Under the pieces are notes generated by a model, which saw only the letters and a list, made by a program, of their open reading frames with translations, had not been told where the DNA came from and searched no databases. Made by a program: the position numbers and the translations under genes. Positions 45,694-54,315 of a stretch of 64,000 nt of DNA are shown here, piece by piece. Origin of the DNA: G020354785 sp964521285 (lineage in GTDB: Bacteria > Bacteroidota > Bacteroidia > Bacteroidales > UBA10428); assembly GCA_964521285.1 (NCBI GenBank), contig CAZFQS010000009.1, positions 1-64,000 on the forward strand, read 5' to 3'. Position 1 is the first letter of the stretch. The number at the start of each line of letters is the position of its first letter.

Positions 45694-45711
45694 AATTAAA
45701 CATTAAGCAAA
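45680..45711 (-). promoter_or_regulatory. Promoter of the ECF sigma-folE unit
   Basis: On the minus strand TTTG (45708-45711) and TAATTTTG (45680-45687) are spaced by 20 bases, matching the Bacteroidota consensus. The predicted start is near 45673, about 24 bases before the sigma ATG. Confidence 0.65.
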
Positions 45712-46033
45712 TCCTAATATTCTATAATATGCTTATTCTAAAAAAATTATAAATAATATATATGCTATTAAAGATTACTTATATTGCTAATATTATATTT
45801 ATTTATATTTAATCTAAATAATATATAAATAACATATTGTATACTTAATAATAGTTATAATGTTTAATAAAAAAAGAAAGAAGATAAACATTAAATATAT
45901 TTTCGAATTGGGATCAGCTAGGTTTCGGGAATTGGTTATTGCGTATTGCTTAAATGGGTAAATTTGAAATAGAATAGTATATTATTTTATAAAAACATTT
46001 TAAATTGCATTAAAAACTAAATCCAAGATTATA

Positions 46034-46591
46034 TTGAAAAGAACTTTTATCGCCATTGATATCCCACTGGAATCAGGTATTGTTGAGCAAATTAATAAGC
46101 TTAAGTCTGAATTTATAGATGAAAAAATAAAATGGGTAAGACCACACCAGCATCATATAACTATACAGTTTCTCGGTAATGTGCAAAATTCAGACATTCT
46201 ACATATAAGTGAAAGTCTGGATAAAGTTACAGGTAATTTCCCGGCATTCTCGCTCGAATTGACGGAATTCGGTGTTTTTAAGAATCTTAAAAATCCCAGG
46301 GTTTTATGGATAGGATTCAGACCTTGCGAACAGCTTGTAAAACTAAAGAATGCCGTTGAGGATGAAATGTCCAGGTTTGGCTTTGAAAAATCAGATAAAT
46401 CCTTTTCACCTCATCTAACAATTGCACGTATTAAAACGTTAAGGCAGAGCGGAAAATTAAAGGAATTAATAGACAGGTACAGTGGAATAATACTTCAGGT
46501 AATTGAAGTGGGAGAAATAATTTTATATGAAAGCATACTTAAGCCGGAAGGACCTGAATACAATGTTATTAAAAAACATTCTTTGAAGTAA
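46034..46591 (+). CDS. thpR: RNA 2',3'-cyclic phosphodiesterase (2'-5' RNA ligase family)
   Basis: 185 residues with the two catalytic HxT motifs, HHITIQFLG and PHLTIARI, of the 2H phosphoesterase superfamily. The ORF has no ATG; the start is TTG at 46034, giving (M)KRTFIAIDIP, the usual family N-terminus. It is a single gene that converges with the glycosylphosphotransferase. Confidence 0.93.
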   Translation: MKRTFIAIDIPLESGIVEQINKLKSEFIDEKIKWVRPHQHHITIQFLGNVQNSDILHISESLDKVTGNFPAFSLELTEFGVFKNLKNPRVLWIGFRPCEQLVKLKNAVEDEMSRFGFEKSDKSFSPHLTIARIKTLRQSGKLKELIDRYSGIILQVIEVGEIILYESILKPEGPEYNVIKKHSLK

Positions 46592-46592
46592 A

Positions 46593-46693
46593 ATTGCTAT
46601 ATTGCTCTATTGCTGAATTATAATAAGAAATAAGTATCTTAATAAAAGAATAAAACAATAGAACAATAGAACAATAGAACAGTAGAACAATTA
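46593..46693. repeat. Two opposed 8-bp tandem repeats forming a long hairpin between converging genes
   Basis: Three copies of ATTGCT(A/C/G)(T/A) at 46593-46616 are followed, after a 37-base spacer, by five copies of AACAATAG (some degenerate) at 46654-46693. The two arrays are inversely complementary: 46600-46612 pairs with 46664-46676 at 12 of 13 positions. The array ends immediately before the minus-strand stop codon. It looks like a bidirectional 3'-end structure grown by slippage. Confidence 0.7.
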
Positions 46694-48109
46694 TCAGATT
46701 CCTCTGCCCCTGATAATAGTAATTAGGGTATAAATAATAATTTTAAAATCAACATACAGGGACATGTTGTCAATATAGATAAGATCATATTTGAGGCGTT
46801 TAATCATCTGATCAACATTTTCAGCATAACCGAACTTAACTTGGCCCCATGATGTAATTCCTGGTCTCACCTTAAGAAGATGAACATAGTGTGGAGCTTT
46901 ATTTATAATCCTGTCCTTGAAATACTTTCTTTCTGGCCGTGGTCCTACCAGAGACATTTCTCCTTTCAAAACATTATAAAAGTTTGGAATTTCATCCAGT
47001 CTGTGCTTTCTCATAAAACGGCCAAATTTGGTTACCCTGTCATCACTTTTAGACGATAATTCAGGTCCGTTCTTTTCAGCACCAACATACATTGATCTGA
47101 ATTTATATAGTGTGAAAGGTTTTCCATATCTTCCTATTCTTTCATGGCTATAAAAAACGGGGCCCTTTGAAGTTAGCTTTATGCCTATAATAAGGAAAAT
47201 GCAAAGCGGTGAAAGAACAACAAATGCAAACAGGGAAATAACAATATCTATAAAGTGTTTTAAATTCTCCTGCCATGCTGGCATAAGCTGATGAGAGATT
47301 TGTATAAGCGGGGTCCCGAAAATTGTATTCATCCTGACTTTTCCTGTTAGTATATCATACATGCTGGGTATGGCTTTTATTATGACATTACTATCTATCA
47401 AATTATTGATAATACGGCCGGTTTTATCATGTTCAGAAGAATCAATTGCAATAATTGCTTCCTCAACATTATGCTTGTCGATTACATCTTTTAATTCATC
47501 AAGCGTCCCCAGATGCGGTATGTATTTTCCCAATAAATATCCGGGTTTATCATTTACATTTACAAATCCTATTATTTTGTTCCCGCTGCTCCGGGATTGA
47601 TTCTCTATTTCCAGATATGTATCTACTGCTTGCTGATTACTTCCGATTATAATAGTATTAAATCCTATTATCCTGTTGTGGATTTTATGAGTTGTATGTG
47701 TGGTAATAATCAGACGGGGAATATACGTCAGAGTAAAATGGAAAGAAAATAATGCAAAAAATGAGAGATAATAATTTGAGTAGGATCGGATAGTATCATC
47801 TAAAATTAATGCAAAGAACAGTACAAGAACACCAAAGAAACATATAAGTATTGTATGCCAGAGTTCCGAAAGTCTTGATTTTCTAAAGACCTGACGGTAA
47901 TAACCTGATGAATAATAAAGAATTAACCAGAATATGGGGATAATTAAAAGTCCTAAATAAAATCTCTCATCAAAAGAAATGGGAATTTTATATCCAAACT
48001 TTAATGGCTCAATGTAGGCTTTTCTAAATACATAGAAACAGGTCCAACTCAATACTGCTGCTAAATAGTCTGAAATTAAGTACTTTGCCAGTTGTGGTTT
48101 CTTATTCAT
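46694..48109 (-). CDS. Undecaprenyl-phosphate sugar-1-phosphate transferase (exopolysaccharide biosynthesis)
   Basis: 471 residues. Four N-terminal membrane helices are followed by a Rossmann-like CoA-binding-type domain (RIIGFNTIIIGSNQQAVDTY). After a fifth membrane helix comes the catalytic bacterial sugar transferase domain (YSHERIGRYGKPFTLYKFRS; RLDEIPNFYNVLKGEMSLVG then PRPE). It belongs to the WcaJ-like polyprenyl glycosylphosphotransferases that put the first sugar-phosphate on the lipid carrier. No other polysaccharide genes lie nearby. Confidence 0.92.
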   Translation of the reverse strand: MNKKPQLAKYLISDYLAAVLSWTCFYVFRKAYIEPLKFGYKIPISFDERFYLGLLIIPIFWLILYYSSGYYRQVFRKSRLSELWHTILICFFGVLVLFFALILDDTIRSYSNYYLSFFALFSFHFTLTYIPRLIITTHTTHKIHNRIIGFNTIIIGSNQQAVDTYLEIENQSRSSGNKIIGFVNVNDKPGYLLGKYIPHLGTLDELKDVIDKHNVEEAIIAIDSSEHDKTGRIINNLIDSNVIIKAIPSMYDILTGKVRMNTIFGTPLIQISHQLMPAWQENLKHFIDIVISLFAFVVLSPLCIFLIIGIKLTSKGPVFYSHERIGRYGKPFTLYKFRSMYVGAEKNGPELSSKSDDRVTKFGRFMRKHRLDEIPNFYNVLKGEMSLVGPRPERKYFKDRIINKAPHYVHLLKVRPGITSWGQVKFGYAENVDQMIKRLKYDLIYIDNMSLYVDFKIIIYTLITIIRGRGI

Positions 48110-48252
48110 TTATAATTCTCTTATCATATCCCTGATTAAACTCACACAAAAATAAAAATTCTTATTAATACAGCGAATAAAATATTGATTAATAGTTAAT
48201 ATTATATTATTAAATGAAGAATTATGTATTTTAATGTGGGTTGTATAAATTA

Positions 48253-49185
48253 CTAAATTTCATGCACTTTTTCAAATATTTTAAAGGCAGTAATGAGTGA
48301 TTTGAAGTCATCTTCAAGATTTGTAAGTGATTTTGAATTATTGATTATTGTATCTCTGAATATGGTAAGTTCATAATATAAGGTATTGTTTGGGGCAGTT
48401 TTGAATGATTTTACTTTAAGCCTGTATGCGGATTTATCTTTGTAATTGGCTTTTTCAGGTAATAATAATTGTGTTTTGTTAGATTGAAAGTTGATTTTTA
48501 TTATCTCATTCTGTAGAATAAAAGTTGCTTTATGATTATTCTTTAAAGCCAGACCAGTGCAACTTATATTTGCAACGCATCCATTGCTGAATTCCACTCT
48601 TGCATTTATTATATCAGGTTTATTTTTAAGGATACTTACGCCACAAGCTTTAATAAGTTTACTGTTGGACCTTATTATTGTATGTATTATATCTAAATTA
48701 TTGATAATGGCAGAGAACAATGATGAATCTGTCTGATTTGATTCTAATTTGACCTGATGTTGAATTTCTATCAATCTGGCATCAGACAGTTTTTCAATAA
48801 CTGAGTTAAGAGCAGCGTTATATTTAGCTGATTTCTGAACCATCAGTGTTATATTTGCTTCATTAGCAAGTTTTATTATTTGTGAGGCCTGCTCGTATGA
48901 TCTTAGCAGTAACGGAGAAATATAAATATGTTTTGATTTCTTTAATGCTGAAATCACTGTTTCATAAATACAAGGTTGAGTGCTTACGATATCTATTGCG
49001 TCAACTGAATCCAAAAAATCCTCTTGAGACATAAACCTGTTTAGTTTCTTTGCCTGAGGATTTATTTTAGCAACCGGCCCGTTTGGATTATAATAACCTT
49101 GATATTTAAATTCAGGTATATTTTTTATTTTATTTATATGCTCAACGATCTCGTGATCATCTCCTATTATCCCAATTCTAATCAT
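48253..49185 (-). CDS. Gfo/Idh/MocA-like protein lacking the catalytic EKP lysine
   Basis: 310 residues with an N-terminal Rossmann-type dinucleotide domain (MIRIGIIGDDHEIVEHINKI) and a C-terminal alpha/beta domain. Where active family members have EKP, this reads KHIYISPLLLRSYEQA, so the catalytic lysine is missing. GxGxxG is also degenerate (GIIGDD). It may be a non-catalytic or divergent member. It is divergent from pcm, with regulatory motifs between. Confidence 0.75.
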   Translation of the reverse strand: MIRIGIIGDDHEIVEHINKIKNIPEFKYQGYYNPNGPVAKINPQAKKLNRFMSQEDFLDSVDAIDIVSTQPCIYETVISALKKSKHIYISPLLLRSYEQASQIIKLANEANITLMVQKSAKYNAALNSVIEKLSDARLIEIQHQVKLESNQTDSSLFSAIINNLDIIHTIIRSNSKLIKACGVSILKNKPDIINARVEFSNGCVANISCTGLALKNNHKATFILQNEIIKINFQSNKTQLLLPEKANYKDKSAYRLKVKSFKTAPNNTLYYELTIFRDTIINNSKSLTNLEDDFKSLITAFKIFEKVHEI

Positions 49186-49201
49186 TTACATGACCTTTTT
49201 A

Positions 49202-49229
49202 CAAACATAGAACATTTCCTAATAGACAA
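49202..49229 (-). promoter_or_regulatory. Promoter-like elements for the Gfo/Idh/MocA-like gene
   Basis: On the minus strand TTG (49227-49229) and TATGTTTG (49202-49209) are spaced by 17 bases. The -7 element is exact; the spacing is short. Confidence 0.4.
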
Positions 49230-49246
49230 TTTTTTTTTCAGACTAA

Positions 49247-49271
49247 CTTATCAACTATTTTTGTTGATAAG
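49247..49271. repeat. Perfect palindrome in the divergent pcm control region
   Basis: Arms CTTATCAAC and GTTGATAAG (9 bp each) enclose TATTTTT. The loop plus the first G of the second arm reads TATTTTTG, a -7-type motif. A second plus-strand -7-like TACTTTTG lies three bases beyond, at 49274-49281, 24 bases before the pcm ATG. It is an operator candidate. Confidence 0.55.
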
Positions 49272-49305
49272 ATTACTTTTGTATAAGACAAACTTAAAAT
49301 TCCAT

Positions 49306-49947
49306 ATGGAGGATAGTTATCTGCATAAAGGATTAAGGAAAAAACTGGTGGAAGAAATTAAGCGAAAGGGGATCAAGGATCAATCGGTACTGGATGCTAT
49401 AAATAAGGTTCCAAGACATCTTTTTATGGATAGCAGTTTTACAAAATTTGCTTACAAAGACCAGGCATTCCCAATTGGATCCGGACAGACAATATCCCAG
49501 CCCTATACTGTAGCTTTTCAAACAGAACTGCTTGAAGTAAAAAAAATGGATAAGATTCTTGAAATAGGCACTGGTTCAGGTTATCAGGCTGCAGTACTGA
49601 TTGAACTTGGCGCCAAGGTATACACAATTGAAAGGCAAAAAAAACTGATGCTTAGGGCTAAAACCTTACTGCCAAAGATTGGCTACCATCCTCATTTTTT
49701 TTATGGTGATGGTTATTCAGGACTTCCTTCATATTCAAAATTCGATAAAATTTTAGTGACTGCTGCTGCTCCTGATATTCCCGAAAAATTACTTGAACAA
49801 TTAAAAATTGGAGGAAGAATGGTAGTTCCGATAGGTAGTTCATATTCTCAGACTATGACTCTGGTGGTTAAAACCGGGGAGAACGATTATAAAAAATCTG
49901 AGCATGGCTATTTTGTATTTGTTCCGATGTTAAAAGGGAAAGTATGA
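49306..49947 (+). CDS. pcm: Protein-L-isoaspartate O-methyltransferase
   Basis: SAM-dependent repair of isoaspartyl residues, 213 residues. Motif I is LEIGTGSGYQAAVLIEL; RHLFMDSSFTKFAYKDQAFPI and GQTISQPYTVA form the conserved N-terminal part; VTAAAPDIPEKLLEQLKIGG follows. The open frame extends upstream to 49099 but would overlap the divergent gene, so the ATG at 49306 with a normal N-terminus is preferred. Confidence 0.95.
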   Translation: MEDSYLHKGLRKKLVEEIKRKGIKDQSVLDAINKVPRHLFMDSSFTKFAYKDQAFPIGSGQTISQPYTVAFQTELLEVKKMDKILEIGTGSGYQAAVLIELGAKVYTIERQKKLMLRAKTLLPKIGYHPHFFYGDGYSGLPSYSKFDKILVTAAAPDIPEKLLEQLKIGGRMVVPIGSSYSQTMTLVVKTGENDYKKSEHGYFVFVPMLKGKV

Positions 49948-50040
49948 AAAACTATATACTGTAAATTCAGGTCAATTGAAATAAATGTATTATTATTAAT
50001 TGTTAAATGAGTAATATTAAAACTTTCAAGTAGTATAATT

Positions 50041-50676
50041 ATGATTTCAATTGAGAAATTTATATTTAATGATTTTCAGGTAAATACATTTATACTATGG
50101 GATGAAACCAAAGACTGCCTGATAGTTGATCCCGGATGTTTTACCATTGAGGAAAAGAATGATTTTATAGAATACTTTAGTAAAAATAAATTAAAACCTG
50201 TAAAAATTATTAATACACATTGTCATGTCGATCATATTCTCGGGAATGCTTTTATTTTTAAAAATTTTAATATTCCAACCGCAGCGCATAAAGATGAACA
50301 GTATTTGTTAGATGAGGTAGTTGAATACGGACAAATGTTTGGTTTTATGGTTGAAAGGCCTCCTGATATTAATGAATACCTGGAAGAAAATAGTATGGTT
50401 AAATTTGGTATATCAAAACTAAATATTTTGCACGTTCCAGGTCATTCAAGAGGTAGTATTGCATTATATTCCCCGGATCAAAAATTTATAATTGCAGGTG
50501 ATGTATTGTTTTATGGGGGTATTGGAAGGGCTGACTTACCCGGAGGCAACTATGACACTTTAATCAACAGCATTAAAACAAAGATATTAACCCTACCCGG
50601 AGACGTAATTGTATACCCCGGTCATGGCCCCTCAACTACTGTAAAAGCTGAAACTGACACAAATCCTTTTTTATAA
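50041..50676 (+). CDS. MBL-fold metallo-hydrolase (glyoxalase II-like)
   Basis: 211 residues with the zinc-binding motif THCHVDHILGN, the later His in HVPGHSRGS, Asp in GDVLFYGGIGRADLPGG and His in YPGHGPSTT. The family includes glyoxalase II and persulfide dioxygenases. The substrate cannot be set from the sequence. It is a single gene between pcm and gcvP. Confidence 0.9.
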   Translation: MISIEKFIFNDFQVNTFILWDETKDCLIVDPGCFTIEEKNDFIEYFSKNKLKPVKIINTHCHVDHILGNAFIFKNFNIPTAAHKDEQYLLDEVVEYGQMFGFMVERPPDINEYLEENSMVKFGISKLNILHVPGHSRGSIALYSPDQKFIIAGDVLFYGGIGRADLPGGNYDTLINSIKTKILTLPGDVIVYPGHGPSTTVKAETDTNPFL

Positions 50677-50753
50677 TTATTTTTTCATTTATTTTGAAAA
50701 GAATATTAATTTAAGAGCAATTAATTTAGCAATCTACTAATAGGAATTTATAC

Positions 50754-53615
50754 ATGGTAACCGATAGTTTTATTTCGCGTCATACTGGACCTCGTGATCA
50801 TGAGATCAATGAAATGCTCACCAAAATTGGTGTTAATTCCCTGGATGAACTGATATCCAAAACGATTCCTGAATCAATAAGACTTAACAAGTCTTTGGAT
50901 CTCCCGGATGAAATGAGTGAATATGAATATTCAAAATTTATAAGGAAGATTGCCTTAAAAAATAAAGTCTTTAGATCATATATCGGTATGGGATATTATG
51001 GCACAATTCTCCCGGCAGTAATCAAAAGAAATATCCTTGAAAATCCAGGCTGGTATACATCTTATACTCCTTATCAGGCTGAGATTTCTCAGGGAAGACT
51101 GGAAGCTTTATTGATATTTCAAACAGTTGTGATGGAACTTACGGGAATGGAAATTGCGAATGCCTCATTACTGGACGAGTCTACTGCCGCCGCTGAGGCA
51201 ATGATAATGATGTTCAATATAAGATCAAGAGAATCTGTTAGTATGGGGGCAAATAAATTTTTTGTTGATGAAAATATTTTTCCTCAGACTCTGGAAGTTC
51301 TCAGGACACGTTCGAAACCGCTGGGCATTAAATTAATTACCGGGAAATATGATACGCTAAAATGGGATGATAAGTTTTTTGGCATATTTATTCAATATCC
51401 GGCTGGTGATGGGGAAATCAGAGACTATTCACAATTTGTTGATAGAGCACATAAAAATGAAATACTTGTAGCAGTTGCTGCTGACATTATGAGCCTGGTA
51501 CTCATAACTCCTCCCGGAGAATGGGGTGCAGATATAGTAGTAGGATCAACACAAAGGTTTGGAATACCAATGGGTTGTGGCGGGCCCCATGCAGCCTATT
51601 TTGCCACCCACGATAAATTTAAAAGGTATATACCAGGCAGAATTATTGGGGTTACCCATGATAAAGAAGGGAAAATGGCATTAAGAATGGCACTTCAAAC
51701 AAGGGAGCAGCATATAAAAAGAGAAAGAGCTACATCAAATATATGTACAGCACAGGCATTATTGGCAATAATGGCTGCAATGTATGCAGTATACCACGGA
51801 CCCAAAGGCCTGAAAAGAATTGCCAGGCATATTCATCAGGTAGCCGGTATACTTTCTGAAAAATTAGCTGAACTTGGCTATAAACAGGTAAATGAAAATT
51901 TCTTTGATACTTTGAAGGTGATACTACCTAAAAACATTACTAAAAGGGATATAGAAATTTTGGCTCTGGATAAAAAGATCAATTTCAGATATTTTGATGA
52001 GAGAACAATTGGTATAAGTATAGATGAAACTACAACGCTCAATGATTTGAACGATATTATTGATGTATTTTCATATGTTGTCAAAACTCCTGTGAAGAAA
52101 GACAGAGAAATTGATGATAAAATATATTTTAATAACAAATATTTACGAACAACTGATTTTCTGGCTGTGGATATTTTTAACAGTTATCATTCTGAAACTG
52201 AAATCATGCGCTTTGTAAAAAAGCTGGAAAGGAAAGATTTCTCATTAACCCATTCTATGATTTCACTCGGTTCATGTACGATGAAACTTACTGCTGCAGT
52301 TGAATTATTTCCTCTAAGCTGGCAGGAATTTAGTGACATTCATCCATTTGTCCCAATTGATCAGATTGAAGGTTACCAGCAATTATTTTATGAACTGGGA
52401 AAATTTCTGAAAATAATTACAGGATATCCGGCAGTCTCATTTCAGCCTAATTCAGGCGCCGCAGGAGAGTACGCGGGTTTAATGGTAATAAGAAAATATC
52501 ATGAAACTAAAGGTGAAAGCTACAGGGATGTAGTGCTAATACCATCTTCTGCTCACGGGACAAATCCGGCAAGCGGTGTTATGGCAGGATTTAAGGTTGT
52601 GATAATAAAATGTGATGAAAAAGGTAATATTGACATTCATGATTTAAAGGCTAAAGCTGAATACAATAAAGAATATCTTGCTGCCTTTATGGTAACTTAT
52701 CCTTCAACCCATGGCGTTTTTGAGGCTAATATTAAAGAAATGGCCGATATTATACATAAAAACGGGGGACTTGTGTATTTAGATGGCGCAAATATGAATG
52801 CCCAGGTCGGACTCACCAGTCCTTCTATGATTGATGCAGATGTTTGTCATATTAATTTACATAAAACATTTGGGATTCCTCACGGAGGAGGTGGCCCCGG
52901 TATGGGACCAATTGCAGTGGCAGATCATCTGGTTGAATTTTTACCGACTCATCCGGTGGTTGAAACAGGAGGTATAAATGGAATTACAGCAGTTGCCAGC
53001 GCACCCTGGGGAAGTGCTAGTATTTTAACCATATCTCACGCTTATTGCTGCCTGCTTGGGAAATACGGACTAACCCATGCTTCAAAAATCGCGATATTAA
53101 ATGCTAATTATATTGCAGCATGCCTCAATGATTATTATAAAGTATTATATAAAGGGGAAAACGGATTTATAGCCCACGAAATGATACTGGATTGCAGAGA
53201 GTTTAAACAAACGGCAAATGTCACTGAAACTGACATTGCCAAAAGATTAATGGATTATGGTTTTCATGCACCTACATTATCATTCCCTGTTTATGGAACT
53301 TTAATGGTTGAACCAACAGAAAGTGAGTCTTTACAGGAACTGGATAGATATATTGAAGCAATGATATCAATTTACAATGAAATTACAGAAATTATGGAAG
53401 ATGGTAGTCCTGATGATAATGTATTGAAAAATGCTCCTCATACCGAGCAGGTAATTTCTTCCAATAAGTGGGCTCATAAATATACAAGACAAAAGGCAGC
53501 CTTCCCGCTTGAGTGGATCAGGGATAATAAACTCTGGCCCTCCGTTAGCCGGATTGACGAAGCCTATGGTGACAGAAATCTTATTTGTTCATGTGCAAGT
53601 ATTTCTAACTATTAG
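50754..53615 (+). CDS. gcvP: Glycine dehydrogenase (decarboxylating), single-chain P protein
   Basis: PLP enzyme of the glycine cleavage system, 953 residues, both halves fused as in E. coli. The N-terminal half starts SFISRHTGPRDHEINEML. The PLP lysine is Lys704 in NLHKTFGIPHGGGGPGMGP, and PSSAHGTNPASGVMAG is present. gcvT and gcvH are not in the window. The gene is monocistronic; a hairpin lies 20 bases after its stop. Confidence 0.98.
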   Translation: MVTDSFISRHTGPRDHEINEMLTKIGVNSLDELISKTIPESIRLNKSLDLPDEMSEYEYSKFIRKIALKNKVFRSYIGMGYYGTILPAVIKRNILENPGWYTSYTPYQAEISQGRLEALLIFQTVVMELTGMEIANASLLDESTAAAEAMIMMFNIRSRESVSMGANKFFVDENIFPQTLEVLRTRSKPLGIKLITGKYDTLKWDDKFFGIFIQYPAGDGEIRDYSQFVDRAHKNEILVAVAADIMSLVLITPPGEWGADIVVGSTQRFGIPMGCGGPHAAYFATHDKFKRYIPGRIIGVTHDKEGKMALRMALQTREQHIKRERATSNICTAQALLAIMAAMYAVYHGPKGLKRIARHIHQVAGILSEKLAELGYKQVNENFFDTLKVILPKNITKRDIEILALDKKINFRYFDERTIGISIDETTTLNDLNDIIDVFSYVVKTPVKKDREIDDKIYFNNKYLRTTDFLAVDIFNSYHSETEIMRFVKKLERKDFSLTHSMISLGSCTMKLTAAVELFPLSWQEFSDIHPFVPIDQIEGYQQLFYELGKFLKIITGYPAVSFQPNSGAAGEYAGLMVIRKYHETKGESYRDVVLIPSSAHGTNPASGVMAGFKVVIIKCDEKGNIDIHDLKAKAEYNKEYLAAFMVTYPSTHGVFEANIKEMADIIHKNGGLVYLDGANMNAQVGLTSPSMIDADVCHINLHKTFGIPHGGGGPGMGPIAVADHLVEFLPTHPVVETGGINGITAVASAPWGSASILTISHAYCCLLGKYGLTHASKIAILNANYIAACLNDYYKVLYKGENGFIAHEMILDCREFKQTANVTETDIAKRLMDYGFHAPTLSFPVYGTLMVEPTESESLQELDRYIEAMISIYNEITEIMEDGSPDDNVLKNAPHTEQVISSNKWAHKYTRQKAAFPLEWIRDNKLWPSVSRIDEAYGDRNLICSCASISNY

Positions 53616-53634
53616 TGAAATGTTTTATTAATTT

Positions 53635-53655
53635 TGTTGAAACTAATTTTCAACA
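53635..53655. repeat. Inverted repeat between gcvP and the second ECF sigma gene
   Basis: TGTTGAAA and TTTCAACA (8-bp arms) flank CTAAT. A -7-like TAATTTTG (53629-53636) overlaps its left edge. The site may terminate gcvP or control the sigma gene. The string TTAATTTTGTTGAAAC resembles the TTAATTTTGTTAAAC at the other sigma promoter. Confidence 0.5.
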
Positions 53656-53688
53656 GGGTTACTTTTTGGCAAAAAAACGAATTAAACA

Positions 53689-54315
53689 TTGAACAGTAAT
53701 ATTAGTTATACAGAGAAAGAATTAGTCAATGGTATCATTTCAGAGAATGATGATGTACTCCTGTATATATATAAGAATAGTTACAGGCCTGTAAGACATT
53801 TAATTACCACAAACAGTGGTAACGAAGAAGATGCCCGTGATATTTTTCAGGACTCTTTGGTCATTTTATATAAAAAGTTGAAAAGTAATAACCTGAAACT
53901 TTATTGTTCAATAAGTACATTTATTTATTCTATCGCTAAGTTATTATGGCTTAAAGAATTAAAAATAAGAGGAAAGGAAGTGAAGGGATATAATGAGTAT
54001 GATGATTATGCAGATGAGAGCAGTAATATTGTTAAGATTTATGAATATAACGAAAGATTAAGCTTTTACAGGAGAATATTCGAACAATTAAGTGAAGATT
54101 GTAAAAAAATCCTGAAAATGTTCATGAAAAACTTTACTATATCGGAAGTGACAAAAATAATGGGATATAGTTCAGAGCAACATACAAAAAATAGAAGATA
54201 CAGGTGTAAGAAAGCACTGGTTAAAAGAATTATACAAAATCCTGAATATTATGAACTCAAAGATGAGGTCCACAATATTGATAGAGAAATACCTCGCTGG
54301 TACGCTAAAAGGTGA
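53689..54315 (+). CDS. ECF-type sigma factor (second)
   Basis: 208 residues. Region 2 is EEDARDIFQDSLVILYKKLK followed by ISTFIYSIAKLLWLKELK. Region 4 is FMKNFTISEVTKIMGYSSEQHTKNRRYRCKKAL. The start is TTG at 53689; no ATG is near. The 3' end overlaps the next gene by 65 bases, which suggests translational coupling with the TPR/anti-sigma-like protein. The target promoter is unknown. Confidence 0.85.
   Translation: MNSNISYTEKELVNGIISENDDVLLYIYKNSYRPVRHLITTNSGNEEDARDIFQDSLVILYKKLKSNNLKLYCSISTFIYSIAKLLWLKELKIRGKEVKGYNEYDDYADESSNIVKIYEYNERLSFYRRIFEQLSEDCKKILKMFMKNFTISEVTKIMGYSSEQHTKNRRYRCKKALVKRIIQNPEYYELKDEVHNIDREIPRWYAKR

Larger units (their letters stand above)
45650..46033. other. 384-base AT-rich intergenic region
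   Basis: The region lies between the divergent sigma/folE unit and thpR. It holds the sigma-factor promoter and palindrome next to the sigma gene. A very AT-rich middle follows with no ORF, and then a less AT-rich patch (about 45,905-45,960). A 33-codon plus-strand ORF spans 45,860-45,961 (start MFNKKRKKI, ends CLNG). I do not recognise that ORF and give it little weight. Confidence 0.5.

Noticed and set aside
49099..49305. Upstream extension of pcm
   Set aside because: It overlaps the divergent Gfo-like gene and its control region, and the added residues are unlike Pcm.
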